Position numbers and translations under genes: made by a program
Source of the DNA: Pisolithus tinctorius
Lineage: Eukaryota > Basidiomycota > Agaricomycetes > Boletales > Pisolithaceae
NCBI GenBank assembly: GCA_024663395.1
Contig: JANFAH010000001.1
Coordinates: forward strand, 4,588,001-4,652,000
Direction: 5' to 3'
Length of the DNA stretch: 64,000 nt
The notes under the pieces: generated by a model
Seen by the model: the letters and a program-made list of their open reading frames with translations, nothing else
Database searches by the model: none
What the model was told of the DNA's origin: nothing
In this document: positions 1 through 10,740 of the stretch, one piece after another
Numbering within the stretch: position 1 is the first letter of the stretch
Layout: each line of letters opens with the position of its first letter

Positions 1-892
1 TGACTCACCCTGTCTGCTTTTGCATATACTATATTGGCATCAGATCAGTGCTGCCTCTCTGTCATCCCACTTTGGCCTAGAAGCACTCTCTTTGAGATGT
101 GACATGCACAGCCTCCCCCTAATGTGATTTCAGTGTGCTTTCCTAGTTCCTGACATTACTTGGCTCATACTTTGACATTCTGACTGACCTTGACTCACCT
201 ATTGCCAATACTTACCAATCTTTTGACTGTGCTTACTGATTCTTCAATTTTTGGCTTACTTATCCTTACCAATGCTTACCAATGCTTTCTAAGATGATTA
301 CCCACCACTTACATTCCTTACTTATCACTTACCAATCACTTACCAAGTGTTTGCACCTTGTTTTCCATAGGCAATGCCCCTGTACTGTATATAAATCACT
401 GTACTTAGATAGCTGAATAAGAACACATCAGAGAGCCCCTCTTGCTTGCATTTCATCATCACTCAGTAATTCATTCATCAGTTTTGATAGTTGAGACTTT
501 ATTAAGGGTCTAACTATCATCTACTTCATCTATTGTTGCCTATCATCAATCAAGCTTTGCTCCAAGTCCTCCCTGAGCTCAGTGCAGCTTAGGACATCTA
601 ATTAAGTCATCATCCATCCTTCTGTAGGCTGACAGCAGTCTACCCCATTGCAATCCTCTTGCATTCCTGCTCCTTCTTCATCAGGAGCACCCCCAACCCT
701 CATCACTCATCTTTGAGTGTTGTAGCTCATAAAAACCCACCCATATAACAGGTTCCACCATCTAGGTACCACATAGGCACACCACCACTCACTCTTATTG
801 TCTTTTGTGTTGGTTTTGGTTGGTTTCCACCACTGAACCACACTTTGACTCACACCACATGGAGGATTGCATCTCCCCAGTGCTTGTTGGGT
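1..892 (+). repeat. Repeat A, partial copy with LTR-like segment 123-854
   Basis: This stretch matches the distal part of two longer repeat-A copies at 8889-10738 and (inverted) 36205-38980. The shared segment starts TGTGATTTCAGTG at 123 and ends TTTGACTCACA at 854, giving TG...CA ends like an LTR of about 732 bp, with a TATA-like gtatataaa at 387-395. Bases 1-122 continue into internal repeat sequence. No coding potential is evident. The copy is CpG-poor, so it is probably old. Bases 855-892 are a short unassigned joint before the next module. The class of repeat A is not settled: it could be an LTR element lacking its second LTR. Confidence 0.6.
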
Positions 893-1117
893 CACTTCAG
901 TCAACCCCCCTTGGAGACCTATTAGGTCTGGAGATTTTGATATAAGTATTAACCTAATAGGTGTCATTTTGGTGGGAATTCCCAACTTTTGGGGATTCTC
1001 CACCACCATTCCTGGAGATTCTCCAGAGCAGCAATTTAATAGGGATGGAGAAAATGTTTTCTCCATAATATATATATATTATACATCAAATGAAAGGGTA
1101 GCTGGGGTCCAAATTGG
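893..1117 (+). repeat. Palindrome-rich leader of the inverted module, arm 1
   Basis: Starting at CACTTCAGTCAACC this segment is a string of short inverted repeats: ACCTATTAGG pairing with CCTAATAGGT about 30 bp on, GTGGGAATTCCCAA, GGAGATTCTCC, TGGAGAAAATGTTTTCTCCA and an alternating TA block. The same sequence, nearly base for base, occurs reverse-complemented at 31956-32180. Just outside it the two loci diverge (repeat A here, Copia integrase there), so this is one end of a duplicated or mobile unit. No gene is seen. Confidence 0.75.
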
Positions 1118-1680
1118 ACTTTCTCCAGGCTAAATAAACCCCCTTTCCAGGTTGATTCTGGGCTTTCTCCAGGCTAAATAGACCCCCTTTCCAGGTTGAT
1201 CCTGGGCTTTCCCCAGGCTAAATAGACCTGCTTTCCAGGTTGAACCTGGGATTTCCCCAGGCTAAATAGACCCACTTGCCAGGGTGAACCTGGGCTTTCC
1301 CCAGGCTAAATAGACCTGCTTTCCAGGTTGATCCTGAGATTTCCCCAGGCTAAATAGACCCACTTGCCAGGGTGAACCTGGGCTTTCCCCAGGCTAAATA
1401 GACCTGCTTTCCAGGTTGATCCTGAGATTTCCCCAGGCTAAATAGACCCACTTGCCAGGGTGAACCTGGGCTTTCCCCAGGCTAAATAGACCTGCTTTCC
1501 AGGTTGATCCTGAGATTTCCCCAGGCTAAATAGACCCACTTGCCAGGGTGAACCTGGGCTTTCCCCAGGTTAAATAGACCCACTTGCCAGGGTGAACCTG
1601 GGCTTTCCCCAGGCTAAATAGACCTGCTTTCCAGGTTGATCCTTGGCTTTCCCCAGGCTAAATAGACCCATTTTCCCAGG
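1118..1680 (+). repeat. 45-bp tandem array, about 12 units, arm 1
   Basis: Units begin CAGGCTAAATAGACC and end TTTCCCC with a 45-bp period. Two variants alternate, one with TGCTTTCCAGGTTGATCC and one with CACTTGCCAGGGTGAACC, giving a 90-bp higher-order period over much of the array. Each unit carries a near-palindrome around CCAGGTTGAACCTGG. The inverted arm 2 has the same array with fewer units. Confidence 0.9.
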
Positions 1681-2325
1681 CCATGGAAAGTTGGAAGCCA
1701 TTCTTACAGAGTGACACAACTTCAGACCATCAATTATGGCACTTGCATTGGAATCCTAGGTGATCAGGAGGATTCCTTGAAAGGCAGGGGGGATGGAGGA
1801 GAACAGAAAGCAGGTGAGTGGTACAGAGGGAGAAAGGGGCAGGGCAGATGATAGAGGAAAGGGGAGGTAGAATGACACCTTCTGCATATGACAACAGAAT
1901 CATCTGGGTGTTAACTCTCAGGAAACATCCCCCTGACCAAACACTCCACTCATCCTTATGCACTCAAACTAACCTACCCTGTGCTTTAGCTCACCCTGCC
2001 CTTCATGCTGCTCCAACAAGATGATGGAGGACAGTTTGGACACCAACAAGCTCCCATGATGAAGTCAACAAATATACCATTGAAAAAACCCTGTGATTTT
2101 CAGAAGTTGGGACACTACCATCACCTCTTTGTCACCAGGAAAATCACACAGGTGTGAGATGATGGAGACAAGGAACATGAAGCAGAGAGTATTGTTCTAT
2201 GAACAAATGAACTGTTGAGTGGCTCAAACACTAACAACACCACAAGGTATATCAGCAGTTGGTGTAAAGGACAGAGAAGGTGATCCTCTAAGTGCATACT
2301 CCATGTCCTGCTGGGGATTGAGTCT
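1681..2325 (+). repeat. Unique spacer of the inverted module, arm 1
   Basis: This non-tandem spacer lies between the 45-bp array and the minisatellite. It is reproduced almost exactly, reverse-complemented, at about 30940-31575. Both copies contain several short open frames, but none has recognisable protein features. Because spacer, arrays and RPB1 fragments are all shared in order, the unit was duplicated as a block. Confidence 0.75.
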
Positions 2326-3490
2326 ATGTCATGTTGGGGATTCTCCTTGTCAAGTGTGGGGATTCTCCATGTCATGTTGGAGATTACCCATGGCCTGTGG
2401 GGGTTCTCCATGTCAACTTTGGGGATTCTCCATGACCTGTGGAGATTCTCCATGTCAAGTGTGGGGATTCTCCATGACCTGTGGAGATTCTCCATGTCCC
2501 ACTGGGGATTCTCCATGTCATGTTGGAGATTCTCCATGTCAAGGATGGGGGTTCTCCATGCCATGTTGGGGATTCTCTATGGCCCACTGGGGATTCTCCA
2601 AGTCATGTTGGAGATTCCCCATGGCCTGTGGGGGTTCTCCATGTCAAGTGTGGGGATTCTCCATGACCTGTGGAGATTCTCCATGTCCCACTGGGGATTC
2701 TCCATGTCATGTTGGAGATTCTCCATGTCAAGGATGGGGGTTCTCCATGCCATGTTGGGGATTCTCCATGGCCCACTGGGGATTCTCCAAGTCATGTTGG
2801 AGATTCCCCATGTCAAGGATGGGGATTCTCCATGCCATGTTGGGGATTCTCCATGGCCCACTGGGGATTCTCCAAGTCATGTTGGAGATTCTCCATGTCA
2901 AGGATGGGGATTCTCCATGCTGTGTTGGGGATTCTCCATGGCCCACTGGGGATTCTCCATGCCATGTTGGAGATTCACCATGTCAAGGATGGGGATTCTC
3001 CATGTCATGTTGGGGATTCTCCATGTCATATTGGAGATTCTCCATGTCAAGGATGGGGATTCTCCATAGCCCACTGGGGATTCTCCATGTCAAGGGTGGG
3101 GATTCTCCATGCCATGTTGGGGATTCTCCATGGCCCACTGGGGATTCTCCATGTCAAGGGTGGGGATTCTCCATGCCATGTTGGGGATTCTCCATGGCCC
3201 ACTGGGGATTCTCCATGTTGTGTTGGAGATTCTCCATGTCAAGGGTGGGGATTCTCCATGGCCCACTGGGGATTTTCCATATCCAATGTGGGGATTCTCC
3301 ATGTCAATTGTGGGAGTTCTCCATGAACTGTGGGATTCTCCATTTCATGTTGGAGATTCTCCATTGGACATGGGGATTCTCCAAGTCAATTGTGGGGATT
3401 TTTCATGACCTATGAGGAAGAGATTCTTCATGGGCCATGGGGATTCTCCATGCCAAGGGTGGAGATTCCCCATCTCATGTTGGAGATTCT
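2326..3490 (+). repeat. Minisatellite of 20-22-bp units (GGGGATTCTCCATG core), arm 1
   Basis: More than 50 degenerate units of the type GGGGATTCTCCATG plus 6-8 variable bases (TCATGTT, GCCCACT, TCAAGGAT, ACCTGT) run without interruption. The GGAGATTCTCC portion is nearly self-complementary. The array has no stops for long stretches in several frames of both strands, which creates repetitive ORFs that should not be read as genes. Related short motifs at 995-1045 in the leader suggest the array grew from the leader. The end of the array was split by the solo LTR at 3496. Confidence 0.92.
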
Positions 3491-3495
3491 CCAAG

Positions 3496-4209
3496 TGTCA
3501 TAACTGTGCATTCACACTAAGCCCTTACTCGCTCCGCACCCTACTCTGCTGGTCATTCACTCACTCCGCACCAACTCCGCCCAACTTCTGTTGGTTGCAA
3601 ACCATCTCCGCTCTGACTGCTGTCAGACTTGTGTTGCTCTCCTACCAGACCGAGCAGTCCGTCCTCTGAGAGGTCATGTGACTACCTTCGCAGTCAGGAA
3701 CTCCGCAGCGCGCTCACTGCATGGTCCAGCACCTGGACTGTTTCCTTTTCTGGATGTGCTGTGTTACCCGTTCGTATGTCCTCCATCTACCCTTCATTCA
3801 TCGTCCAGGAAATTTTACTTGAAAATTTATGAGTCTCCATATGTCAGTTCTGATTCCAGTTACTGTACCTCCATAGCAGTATAAAAGCATGTACTGTACT
3901 CTGCTGTTCTTCAGTATGAATATCAACTTAGTTCCTACTCCCTCTGATTCCATCTTCTGTCTGTCGGAGTTATCTCCGACTCTCCATCTGTACTCTCCCT
4001 CTGAAATACGAGGGCTGAGATCGTGCAAGGGGGTAGCGCACGAGCTAAACCCGATGCCCTCACTCCGCTCTGCCTTTGCTTCGGCGGTCTTTGTTCCTGC
4101 CAACACTCTGCTAGTCGGAGTTCTGTTCCTCTGTGTCGGACTTGCTTCCGAACCTTTCTCTAGACCTTGTAGAGCGTCAGAGTTGGTTGGAGTAGGCCTG
4201 GACTTGACA
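3496..4209 (+). mobile_element. Solo LTR, family C, copy 1 (714 bp)
   Basis: The element starts TGTCATAACTGTGCATTC and ends GGACTTGACA. It is flanked by a perfect 5-bp duplication CCAAG at 3491-3495 and 4210-4214. It shares sequence with copies at 4623-5361 and 11358-12071. No internal region remains, so this is a product of LTR-LTR recombination. It keeps many CpGs, unlike the minisatellite it interrupts, so it is comparatively young. Confidence 0.93.
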
Positions 4210-4214
4210 CCAAG

Positions 4215-5570
4215 TCAAGGTAGGCTTGCAGCGGTCAATGTGAAAGATCTTAATGGCATTGTGAATGATATGATACAAGTTGACACCCATGTAGTAGGGA
4301 GTAAGGCTGCCTGTGCAAGGGACAGTGGATGTCTGAAATGCATGATGATGCTGAATGAGGCAAGCATATTCTTCACCAAGCTTTGCTTGCAACTCCAGGG
4401 AGCTTTTGTCAATACCAATCTGCAGAACTCCAGCAAGGAAGCCACCCTCCTTGTCTGTAACATCAACACAGTATTTGTGCTTGAACTCCCTGCAAAATGA
4501 GGTAATGTCCAATGGTGGAAGCTGAATGGTATACACTTTCCTTCCACACTCTGCTGCCCAACACAGATCATCATCTGCAAGACAAAGATATATAATGCTT
4601 TTGATCCTGTAGTGACCATCTGTGTCAAGTCCGGGCCTACTCTGACCAACTCCGATGCTTAACAAGGTCTAGAGAAGGGTTCAGAAGCAAGTCCAACACA
4701 GAAGAACAGAACTCCAACTAGCGGAGTGTCAGCAGGAATGAAGACTGCCGAGACAAAGGTGGAGCGGAGTGAGGGCATTGGGTTTAGCTCATGCACTACC
4801 CCCTTGCACAATCTCAGCCCTCGTATTTCAGAGGGAGAGTACAGACAGAGAGTTGGAGATAACTCCGACAGGCAGAAGATGGAATCAGAGGGAGTAGGAA
4901 CTAAGTTGATATTCGTACTGAGGAATGGTGGAGTATGATACATGCTTTTATACTACTACAGAGGTACAGTAACCGGAATCGGAACTGACAAACGGAGACT
5001 CAGAAATTTTCAAGTAAAAACCTCCTAGACGATGAATGAAGGGTAGACAGAGGACATACATATGAGTGGGTAACATAGAACATCCAGAAAAGGAAACAGT
5101 CCAGATGCTGGACCATGCAGTGCATGTGCTGCGGAGTACCTGACTGCACGCTGTCAGGGAGAAGTCTGAAGACAGTAACATGACCCCTCAAAGAATGGCC
5201 CACTCGGTCCAGTAGGAGAACAACACAACTCCGACAGCAGTCAGGGTGGAGATGACTTGTAACGGACAGAAGTTGGGCAGAGTTGGTGCGGAGTGAGCAA
5301 ATGACTGGCAGAAGAGGGTGTGGAGTGAGTAAAGACCTAGAGTGAACACATGGTTATGACAATCTGCTTGACATTGTTGTCCTCCTTCAGGTGCTCCTGC
5401 ATATATCAACCAGAATGGTCATGAGCCAGGATAAATTCACACTCAACCACACTTCTGAAGGATTCTAGGTTATTCATGCTGGGCCTGGCCTTCAAGTGGT
5501 CATGATATGCATCATCAATACCCTCCTGGATCCTCTGCTTCTTTTCTGCTATATATGCACTCAGTATCAC
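4215..5570 (-). pseudogene. RPB1 (RNA polymerase II largest subunit) fragment, arm 1
   Basis: Read on the minus strand and skipping the solo LTR at 4623-5361, this encodes pieces of RPB1. At 5565-5406 is the funnel-region helix (KKQRIQEGIDDAYHDHLKA). After a short intron comes [11 protein letters not shown], then [17 protein letters not shown] and WTLPHF, then [19 protein letters not shown] and [16 protein letters not shown]. These match, in order, conserved blocks I know from fungal RPB1. The block between TLPHF and KYCVDV (the [21 protein letters not shown] region) is missing. Frames shift between blocks, so no functional protein is possible. The native RPB1 gene must lie elsewhere. The same rearranged fragment recurs at 29200-29775. 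Confidence 0.8.
4623..5361 (-). mobile_element. Solo LTR, family C, copy 2 (739 bp, minus)
   Basis: Read on the minus strand it starts TGTCATAACCATGTGTTC and ends GGACTTGACA. The perfect 5-bp duplication ATCTG lies at 4618-4622 and 5362-5366. The insertion splits the RPB1 fragment within the NNVKQM block; removing the LTR and one ATCTG rejoins the reading frame as KQMVTTGSK. Confidence 0.93.
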
Positions 5571-5751
5571 TGTTAAATAGCACCATTTCTCATTTGCTGT
5601 GGTGCACTCAATTTTGATCACATTAGTACAAACAATGAGCCTGGACACATTGTGAGGGGCAATGCAGGGATATATGATCAGTCACAACATCACAAAGATA
5701 AAGCAGGGATGATTCTCCATTTTATAGACATTCAATATATGTATACAAAGT
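5571..5751. other. Short interval between RPB1 fragment and KDZ relic
   Basis: The interval is CpG-poor. The minus strand near 5571-5648 stays open upstream of the RPB1 funnel block but does not match the equivalent part of the second copy, so it may be intron or unrelated flank. Nothing else is recognised. Confidence 0.4.
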
Positions 5752-8700
5752 CTAGTATCTCTGTCTTTTTAATGGCAATTTCACTGGTGAAGAGGGCAAA
5801 TAACCACTTTCAATGTCCTGCAACCATTCCTCATCCTCTGTGGATTGCTCCTCATCTGCTTCCCCCATGGAATATTCCTCTTCCCGTGCCATCTCTTCAA
5901 TGGATAACAATAGGTTATCACCACCTTCTGACATCAACCCCTCACCATCAGAGTCATAGTCTTTTAATGATCCCTCTGTTTGATCCTCTGCTGCAGATAT
6001 TACACTGGAATTGTTAGCAGCCACAAGGCAACCTGCAATTTCCTCTGCTCTGGGTCCCCAAGGTCTAGATGGAATCCATGCATGTGGAATATGTCGAACC
6101 TTGGCCTCCCAATTGACATATACTGCCACAAGGTTATCCCTCAGTGATTGCAGGTGATACTTGTAAGATTTGTCTAATTATTGTGAGATGGTGACAAGAC
6201 AATGACATTTGAACTCACCTGCATGTTCCAAGGTCACCTGGACACTCTGCCACTCCACAGAAAACCATTCCTGCAAGGCAGACCACTCTCTTGACAATCT
6301 TCTTTCTTCTTCATTACAATGATCAACTTCTAGCATGAGCCTTATTCCTTTATGCACAGCTTCATCAGCAAGCCAAGATGGGGGATTAGCACAACCCTCT
6401 GCAAGTCCCACATCCTGCCAAATATCACTGTCAACCTCCAGTTGAAAAATTCCCTTAGGAGGTATGGGGAAAGGGGAAATTGCACCAGGGGGTGCTTTCC
6501 CAAGTCGTATCATACCCATAAGCTCATCACAGAGGGTGTTGTAGCTAGTGACAAGTTTTGATATGGCAGGCTCTCATTGTTTTATGGATGACTTCACATG
6601 TGACTGTAAATTATTTTCTACCACAGATGTTATTGAAAATAGCAGGCAGAAAGAACACCCTCTACTTACCATTAATAGAGTTCTTGGATGACTGTTCTAG
6701 CCGCTCAAATTCAAACTTGTGCTGACGAAGGCGCTCCCTGATTCAAACTTTCAGTGCCTGTGCATTAGTTTGGGTTTGGAGCCACTTGTTGTTCCTCAGG
6801 AGATAGAGGTCAGTTTGTGCTGAGACTCCTAATGCACTTTTTTTTTGTCTCAAAGCCTGAGTTGCCTTTGAGAGTGAAGCTTGTGCTGCAGTAAGTTGTA
6901 AATTGAAGTCAATGATGTCATTGACACAATCATTGTGAAGATCCATTTCCAGCTGATCCACATGGCTCTGGTGGTTCTGAACAGATTTTTCCAGGGCAAG
7001 TATAAGTGCCAACTGTTCAGCACCCTTCTTCTTTGACTGCCCTAGGTGTGTATGGTGAGCAACATGATGGCAAACATAGGAAAAAGACTAACGAGGTAGA
7101 GGCTGAGTCTGTGAGTGCACCTGTGCAGCCCACTCCTCTTGTAGAGTCTGCATGTCAACATGCAATGCATGGAGGGCCCCCAAAGCCATGGTTTTCTTGC
7201 TTTTGCAGGGGGACCACTTTTTGTTCAGCCACTGGCCAAGAGCAGTAAAAGACTTCTTGTCAAAGTGACGAATCTGATTATCAAGAACAAATAGCCTCTG
7301 ATGGTACTAAGTAGGAAATTAACATTGGAATCATATTACAGGAAAATGAATGCTTACACCAGACACTTGGAGGATAGGAATGAGCATCTTCAGAGAACTC
7401 CATAACCGCTCACACCCCTCACCATCTGACAAACCAAAACCCACACATTTATGTGGGTGATATACTATCTGACATGGCCACTGATGACCATAAGCATGGA
7501 AAACAGAGATGCCAAACTTCAACCTGGAGAGTATCCCCTCATCAAGTAGCTTCCACTTGCAGCAACTATGTTCCAGTTGACAGCCAATGTCATACAAGAG
7601 GCCAACAGTTGCAGTGGTAGGCAGATGTTCAAAGAGATGTTTCAATAGCACCAATGCATAGTGCTGCTTTTCTCCTGCAGATGTCATATTGACCAGCCAG
7701 AGAACATGATCATGGTGACAAAGCAAAGCCATCGGCCCTGTGTCTGCAAAAAAGCAGGTGCTTGCTTTCTCGCGCTTTTCATCTGCTGCATGGAAAGAAT
7801 CCCCACACCCATCCAGCACTGATATGGGCACTCTCATCCCATCCTCAAAACTGTCCCCTTGTTTTTGATGTGAAGAATGATGGTGATCAGATGGAAGAGA
7901 TCATTGTTTCTCAATGAAAATTTCCATAGCCTTCACCTCTGATTCAGGAATGAATACAGTGTTGGTAGGATTGGAAGGGTCATGGCCAGCAGAGTCCTTA
8001 TTTGTTCGCTTCTGGGTGAAACATGCATCCAAGCAGACAATGCAGTCAAGGCTTTTGGAGGACAGATTTAGGTTGGCATCAATAAACTTGCCATTGACTC
8101 ACTCATCCCGCTCAGCATTAGCTCTCTGTGGCACACCTCCTCCAAAACATAGTGGACAGCGAGCACATAGGTAGTCACTTGGTTGAGACCTAGTGTCTTG
8201 TTGAACAGAGGCATAGTGGACAGCGAGCACATAGGTAGTCACTTGGTTGAGACTTAGTGTCTTGTTGAACAGAGGCTTGGGAGGAGTGAACCAGGCCAGT
8301 AATATGGTCCTCCATGTATACTGTTAACACACTATACCAATGGTATGCATTGCTGAATCATCATCGAAGGTTATCCTGATGATTGCATGGTAAGAATCCC
8401 TTATACTGCCATGAAGAGATAGATAGAAGTGTTTAACTAGTAGATATTGGCACTTCAATAGGACAATATATAAGGGGTGTGTGTGGTATGGGAGCACATA
8501 AGGGGGACAGATAATATAATGATTATCCTATGAATACAACATACCTTGGACTGCAGCTTGTACCCTTAGGCATCTAGAAAACTTTCAAGTGCTTCACACC
8601 ATGCAGTTGTGTTGGGGGTCAACCGCACAAAGAGTTTCCTCACGAACTCCAACACTCAAAGATCAACTGCAAGAGTGGGAGAGATAGGGGAACATGCAAA

Positions 8701-8883
8701 TAGACCATGTCCCATGAGGTGTATAGGAGCTGGGGTGCATGCACAATAGCTTATCTCAATTTCCTCCAAACCTGGTATGTGTGAGCATGACATAAGCACA
8801 ATGATGGGGTCACATACAGTCAAAGAAAAGACAGCAAACAGTGAGTGAATGCACCACACAAGTGGGACATCCACTTAGATGGT
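5752..8883 (-). pseudogene. KDZ-family transposase relic
   Basis: Minus-strand exons in order resemble KDZ (Kyakuja-Dileera-Zisupton) transposases of basidiomycetes. At 8874-8560 is the associated N-terminal region (IEISYCAC, then a segment ending ISPTLAVDL). At 8190-8140 is a cysteine cluster CARCPLCFGG, and near 8030 DCIVCLDACFTQKR. At 7837-7331 is the core (FADTGPMALLCHHD, LLYDIGCQLEHSC, FGISVFHAYGHQWPCQ, GLSDGEGCERLWSS). A coiled-coil region follows at 7310-6590 and an acidic tail at 6129-5752. In-frame TGA codons at 8656-8658, 6743-6745 and 6574-6576 sit where Arg is expected, and another stop lies near 7908, so the gene is dead. The 5' end is cut by repeat A at about 8885. KDZ proteins are thought to act as DDE-type transposases. 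Confidence 0.85.
8148..8275. repeat. Tandem 64-bp duplication within the KDZ relic
   Basis: Two adjacent units with a 64-bp period begin CATAGTGGACAGCGAGC and differ at very few positions. The unit covers the coding sequence just before the CPLCFGG cysteine cluster. Since 64 is not a multiple of three, the duplication shifts the frame. Confidence 0.85.
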
Positions 8884-8888
8884 GAGCC

Positions 8889-10738
8889 AGTGTCACACAC
8901 CAAAGGTGTTGTGGACATGGTTACAGCTGACTCTGCCTAACTCATTGACGAGTTGTGCACAATGCCCATGCATGCAGATGAAGACTAAAGGCCTCATGCA
9001 TAGAAAGACTGTCGGACGTTAACAGTCATCCTTCGCACAAGAACGAGTTGTCAGTGCTAAAGAGAAAAGAGGAAGTGAGTTAAGTGCACATTAAAGGTTT
9101 TTAGTGCCTGTGTATGGCATTCCGGTTTTCGTCGTATCTCCACCATTTCCAAAGATATCGACTCCATTCCCACACTCACTTAAAGTGCTCAGCCCCATGA
9201 TTCTTCCTTCCAAGTTTGGAGAGGATCCTCGCACCCTGCGTGTTTCTACAGCACTCCATCCATCAGATGCTCCTTTCGCTAAGTCCATCAATCATGGCCA
9301 CCTCTTCGTCGATCATCTCACTTGTCTCATTTGCCAGAGACAATGGCTATGTATATCTGCCAGGTGTTCCCACCAGCTTCCATCCTGAAGCCCCCTGGTT
9401 CATTCCATCATTGTCAGCCCCATCTCATCCCATGCAGCTTGGTCAGTGTGTTCTCCTTGTCAGTATGACTTCCAGAAGGATGTTCTTTGGTTGCCTCAGG
9501 TCTGTCACTTGGTTAGAAAGGTCTTATGTGGTCGTTTCAGTCTCCCTGGTTGATGAAGCATATGGATCGTTCCTCCCTGCTCCCTGCACTGTCTTTATTC
9601 CAGTCTCGTCCATCATTCTTCCCGCATTGCGACAGCTGCAGCATAATCTACTGTCCTCCAGCCTCCCTGATTGCATTCATGATGAGTATGACATGCATCT
9701 TGCCTTCTTACTGCAAGATCCAGCAGAAGATGTCCCCCCTTCTCCTTCTCCTTCATCAGAGCCCTGTTCATGAAGTTTTTGTTAACTTCGCTGAGAGGAT
9801 GAAAGGGTGGGAGATGTGATCGCATATGCTCTCATTGCCCCACAGACCCCCAATGCCCTAGCCCCCTTTGACACCTGACTCATGCCCTTCAATTCTGGAA
9901 TTAATACTTCCCTATCTGGAAACACCATCCATCTGTCATGCCGTCTTTGGATCTAGAGATGTCTCCACCAAGATCTAACTTGCATCGCCACCCCCTAATG
10001 TGATATCAGTGTGCTTACTCAGTTTCTGATTCTATTTGACTCATTTTGTGATATTTTGACTATCCCTGACTCGTTCATTGCCAATACTTACCAATCTTCT
10101 TTGCTTGCTTACTTTTCATTTCTTGCTTACTCATCATGATTACTCAGTCCTTACTCATTACTTACCAAGTGTTTGTGCCTTGTTTGTCACAAGCTATGCT
10201 CCCCCCCACAGTATATAAACCCCCATGTACTTAGCTACCAAGAAGCAATCAGAAGTCACTCAGCAGTCAGTTCAGTGCCTATCTCGTTGTCGACAGTTGA
10301 GGCTCATTTGGAAGAGTCTATCTGTCTCCATTCATATCATTGGTAGTTGAGGCTCCATCAAGGGTCTATCTACCTTCATTCATTCATCTGAAGTATCATC
10401 TGTGCTCTGTCAGCACACCTGCTTAGTCATCCATCCACTCCTGCGTAACTCATCATCGACTTGCGCCAGGAGCACATCCAAAAGATCATCATGCCAGAGT
10501 ACTTTCGGCTGAATACCTTCACTCTATTCAGCATCCCCCATCTAGTCATCACTTGCTTATCTACTCCTGCATAACTCATCGACAACTTGTGCCAGGAGCA
10601 CTCTACTTGAAGTCCCTCCCCCCCACATCAGGTTTCTCTGCCCTCCAGGTTCTGCAGAGGTAAACCACCACTTGCTCATATTTGTCTTTGGTGTTGGATT
10701 TGCTTGGTTTACACCAGCTTTCCACACTTTGACTCACA
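8889..10738 (+). repeat. Repeat A, long copy (left), LTR-like segment 9999-10738
   Basis: This 1.85-kb unit is repeated, inverted, at 36205-38980. One end is TGTGATATCAG...GACTCACA (9999-10738), a TG...CA segment with a TATA-like gtatataaa at 10210 that looks like an LTR. The other end is CCAGTGTCACACACC at 8889. Both copies stop at the same points, so these are real element ends or one shared truncation. The unit truncates the KDZ gene on its left and abuts gene G on its right. It holds one conserved ORF at 9294-9773. The class is unresolved: an LTR element missing one LTR, or a non-autonomous unit. Confidence 0.65.
9294..9773 (+). CDS. Uncharacterised conserved ORF inside repeat A
   Basis: The ORF starts MATSSSIISLVSFARDNGY and runs about 159 residues, ending in a Pro/Ser-rich tail. 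I do not recognise the family. A second copy lies in the inverted repeat A at about 38603-38059 (minus) and keeps most residues (for example GYVYLPG, SFHPEAPWFIP, SMTSRRMFFGCLR) until a 1-bp deletion shifts its frame near the end. Conservation between two diverged copies argues that this frame was once selected. An open frame 78 bp longer exists upstream, but the copies diverge more there, so the internal ATG was chosen. It could be an accessory retrotransposon protein. Confidence 0.5.
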   Translation: MATSSSIISLVSFARDNGYVYLPGVPTSFHPEAPWFIPSLSAPSHPMQLGQCVLLVSMTSRRMFFGCLRSVTWLERSYVVVSVSLVDEAYGSFLPAPCTVFIPVSSIILPALRQLQHNLLSSSLPDCIHDEYDMHLAFLLQDPAEDVPPSPSPSSEPCS

Positions 10739-10740
10739 CC

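Noticed and set aside
2219..3415. 398-codon plus-strand ORF over the minisatellite, and its counterpart at 30047-31030 (minus)
   Set aside because: The frame exists only because the ~21-bp units lack stops. Several frames on both strands are equally open and the translations are pure repeats with no coding signature.
1118..3490. CRISPR-like array
   Set aside because: Units are directly adjacent with no unique spacers of even length, in a eukaryotic repeat setting.
4177..4665. A single intact minus-strand gene at the RPB1 fragment
   Set aside because: Two overlapping minus frames each hold only part of the RPB1 blocks, and the frame runs into a solo LTR, so it is a frameshifted relic.
8889..10738. 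Repeat A as a Tc1- or hAT-type DNA transposon
   Set aside because: The two ends (TGTGAGTCAAAG and TGTCACACACC) match too weakly for a convincing terminal inverted repeat, and no clean target duplication was found.
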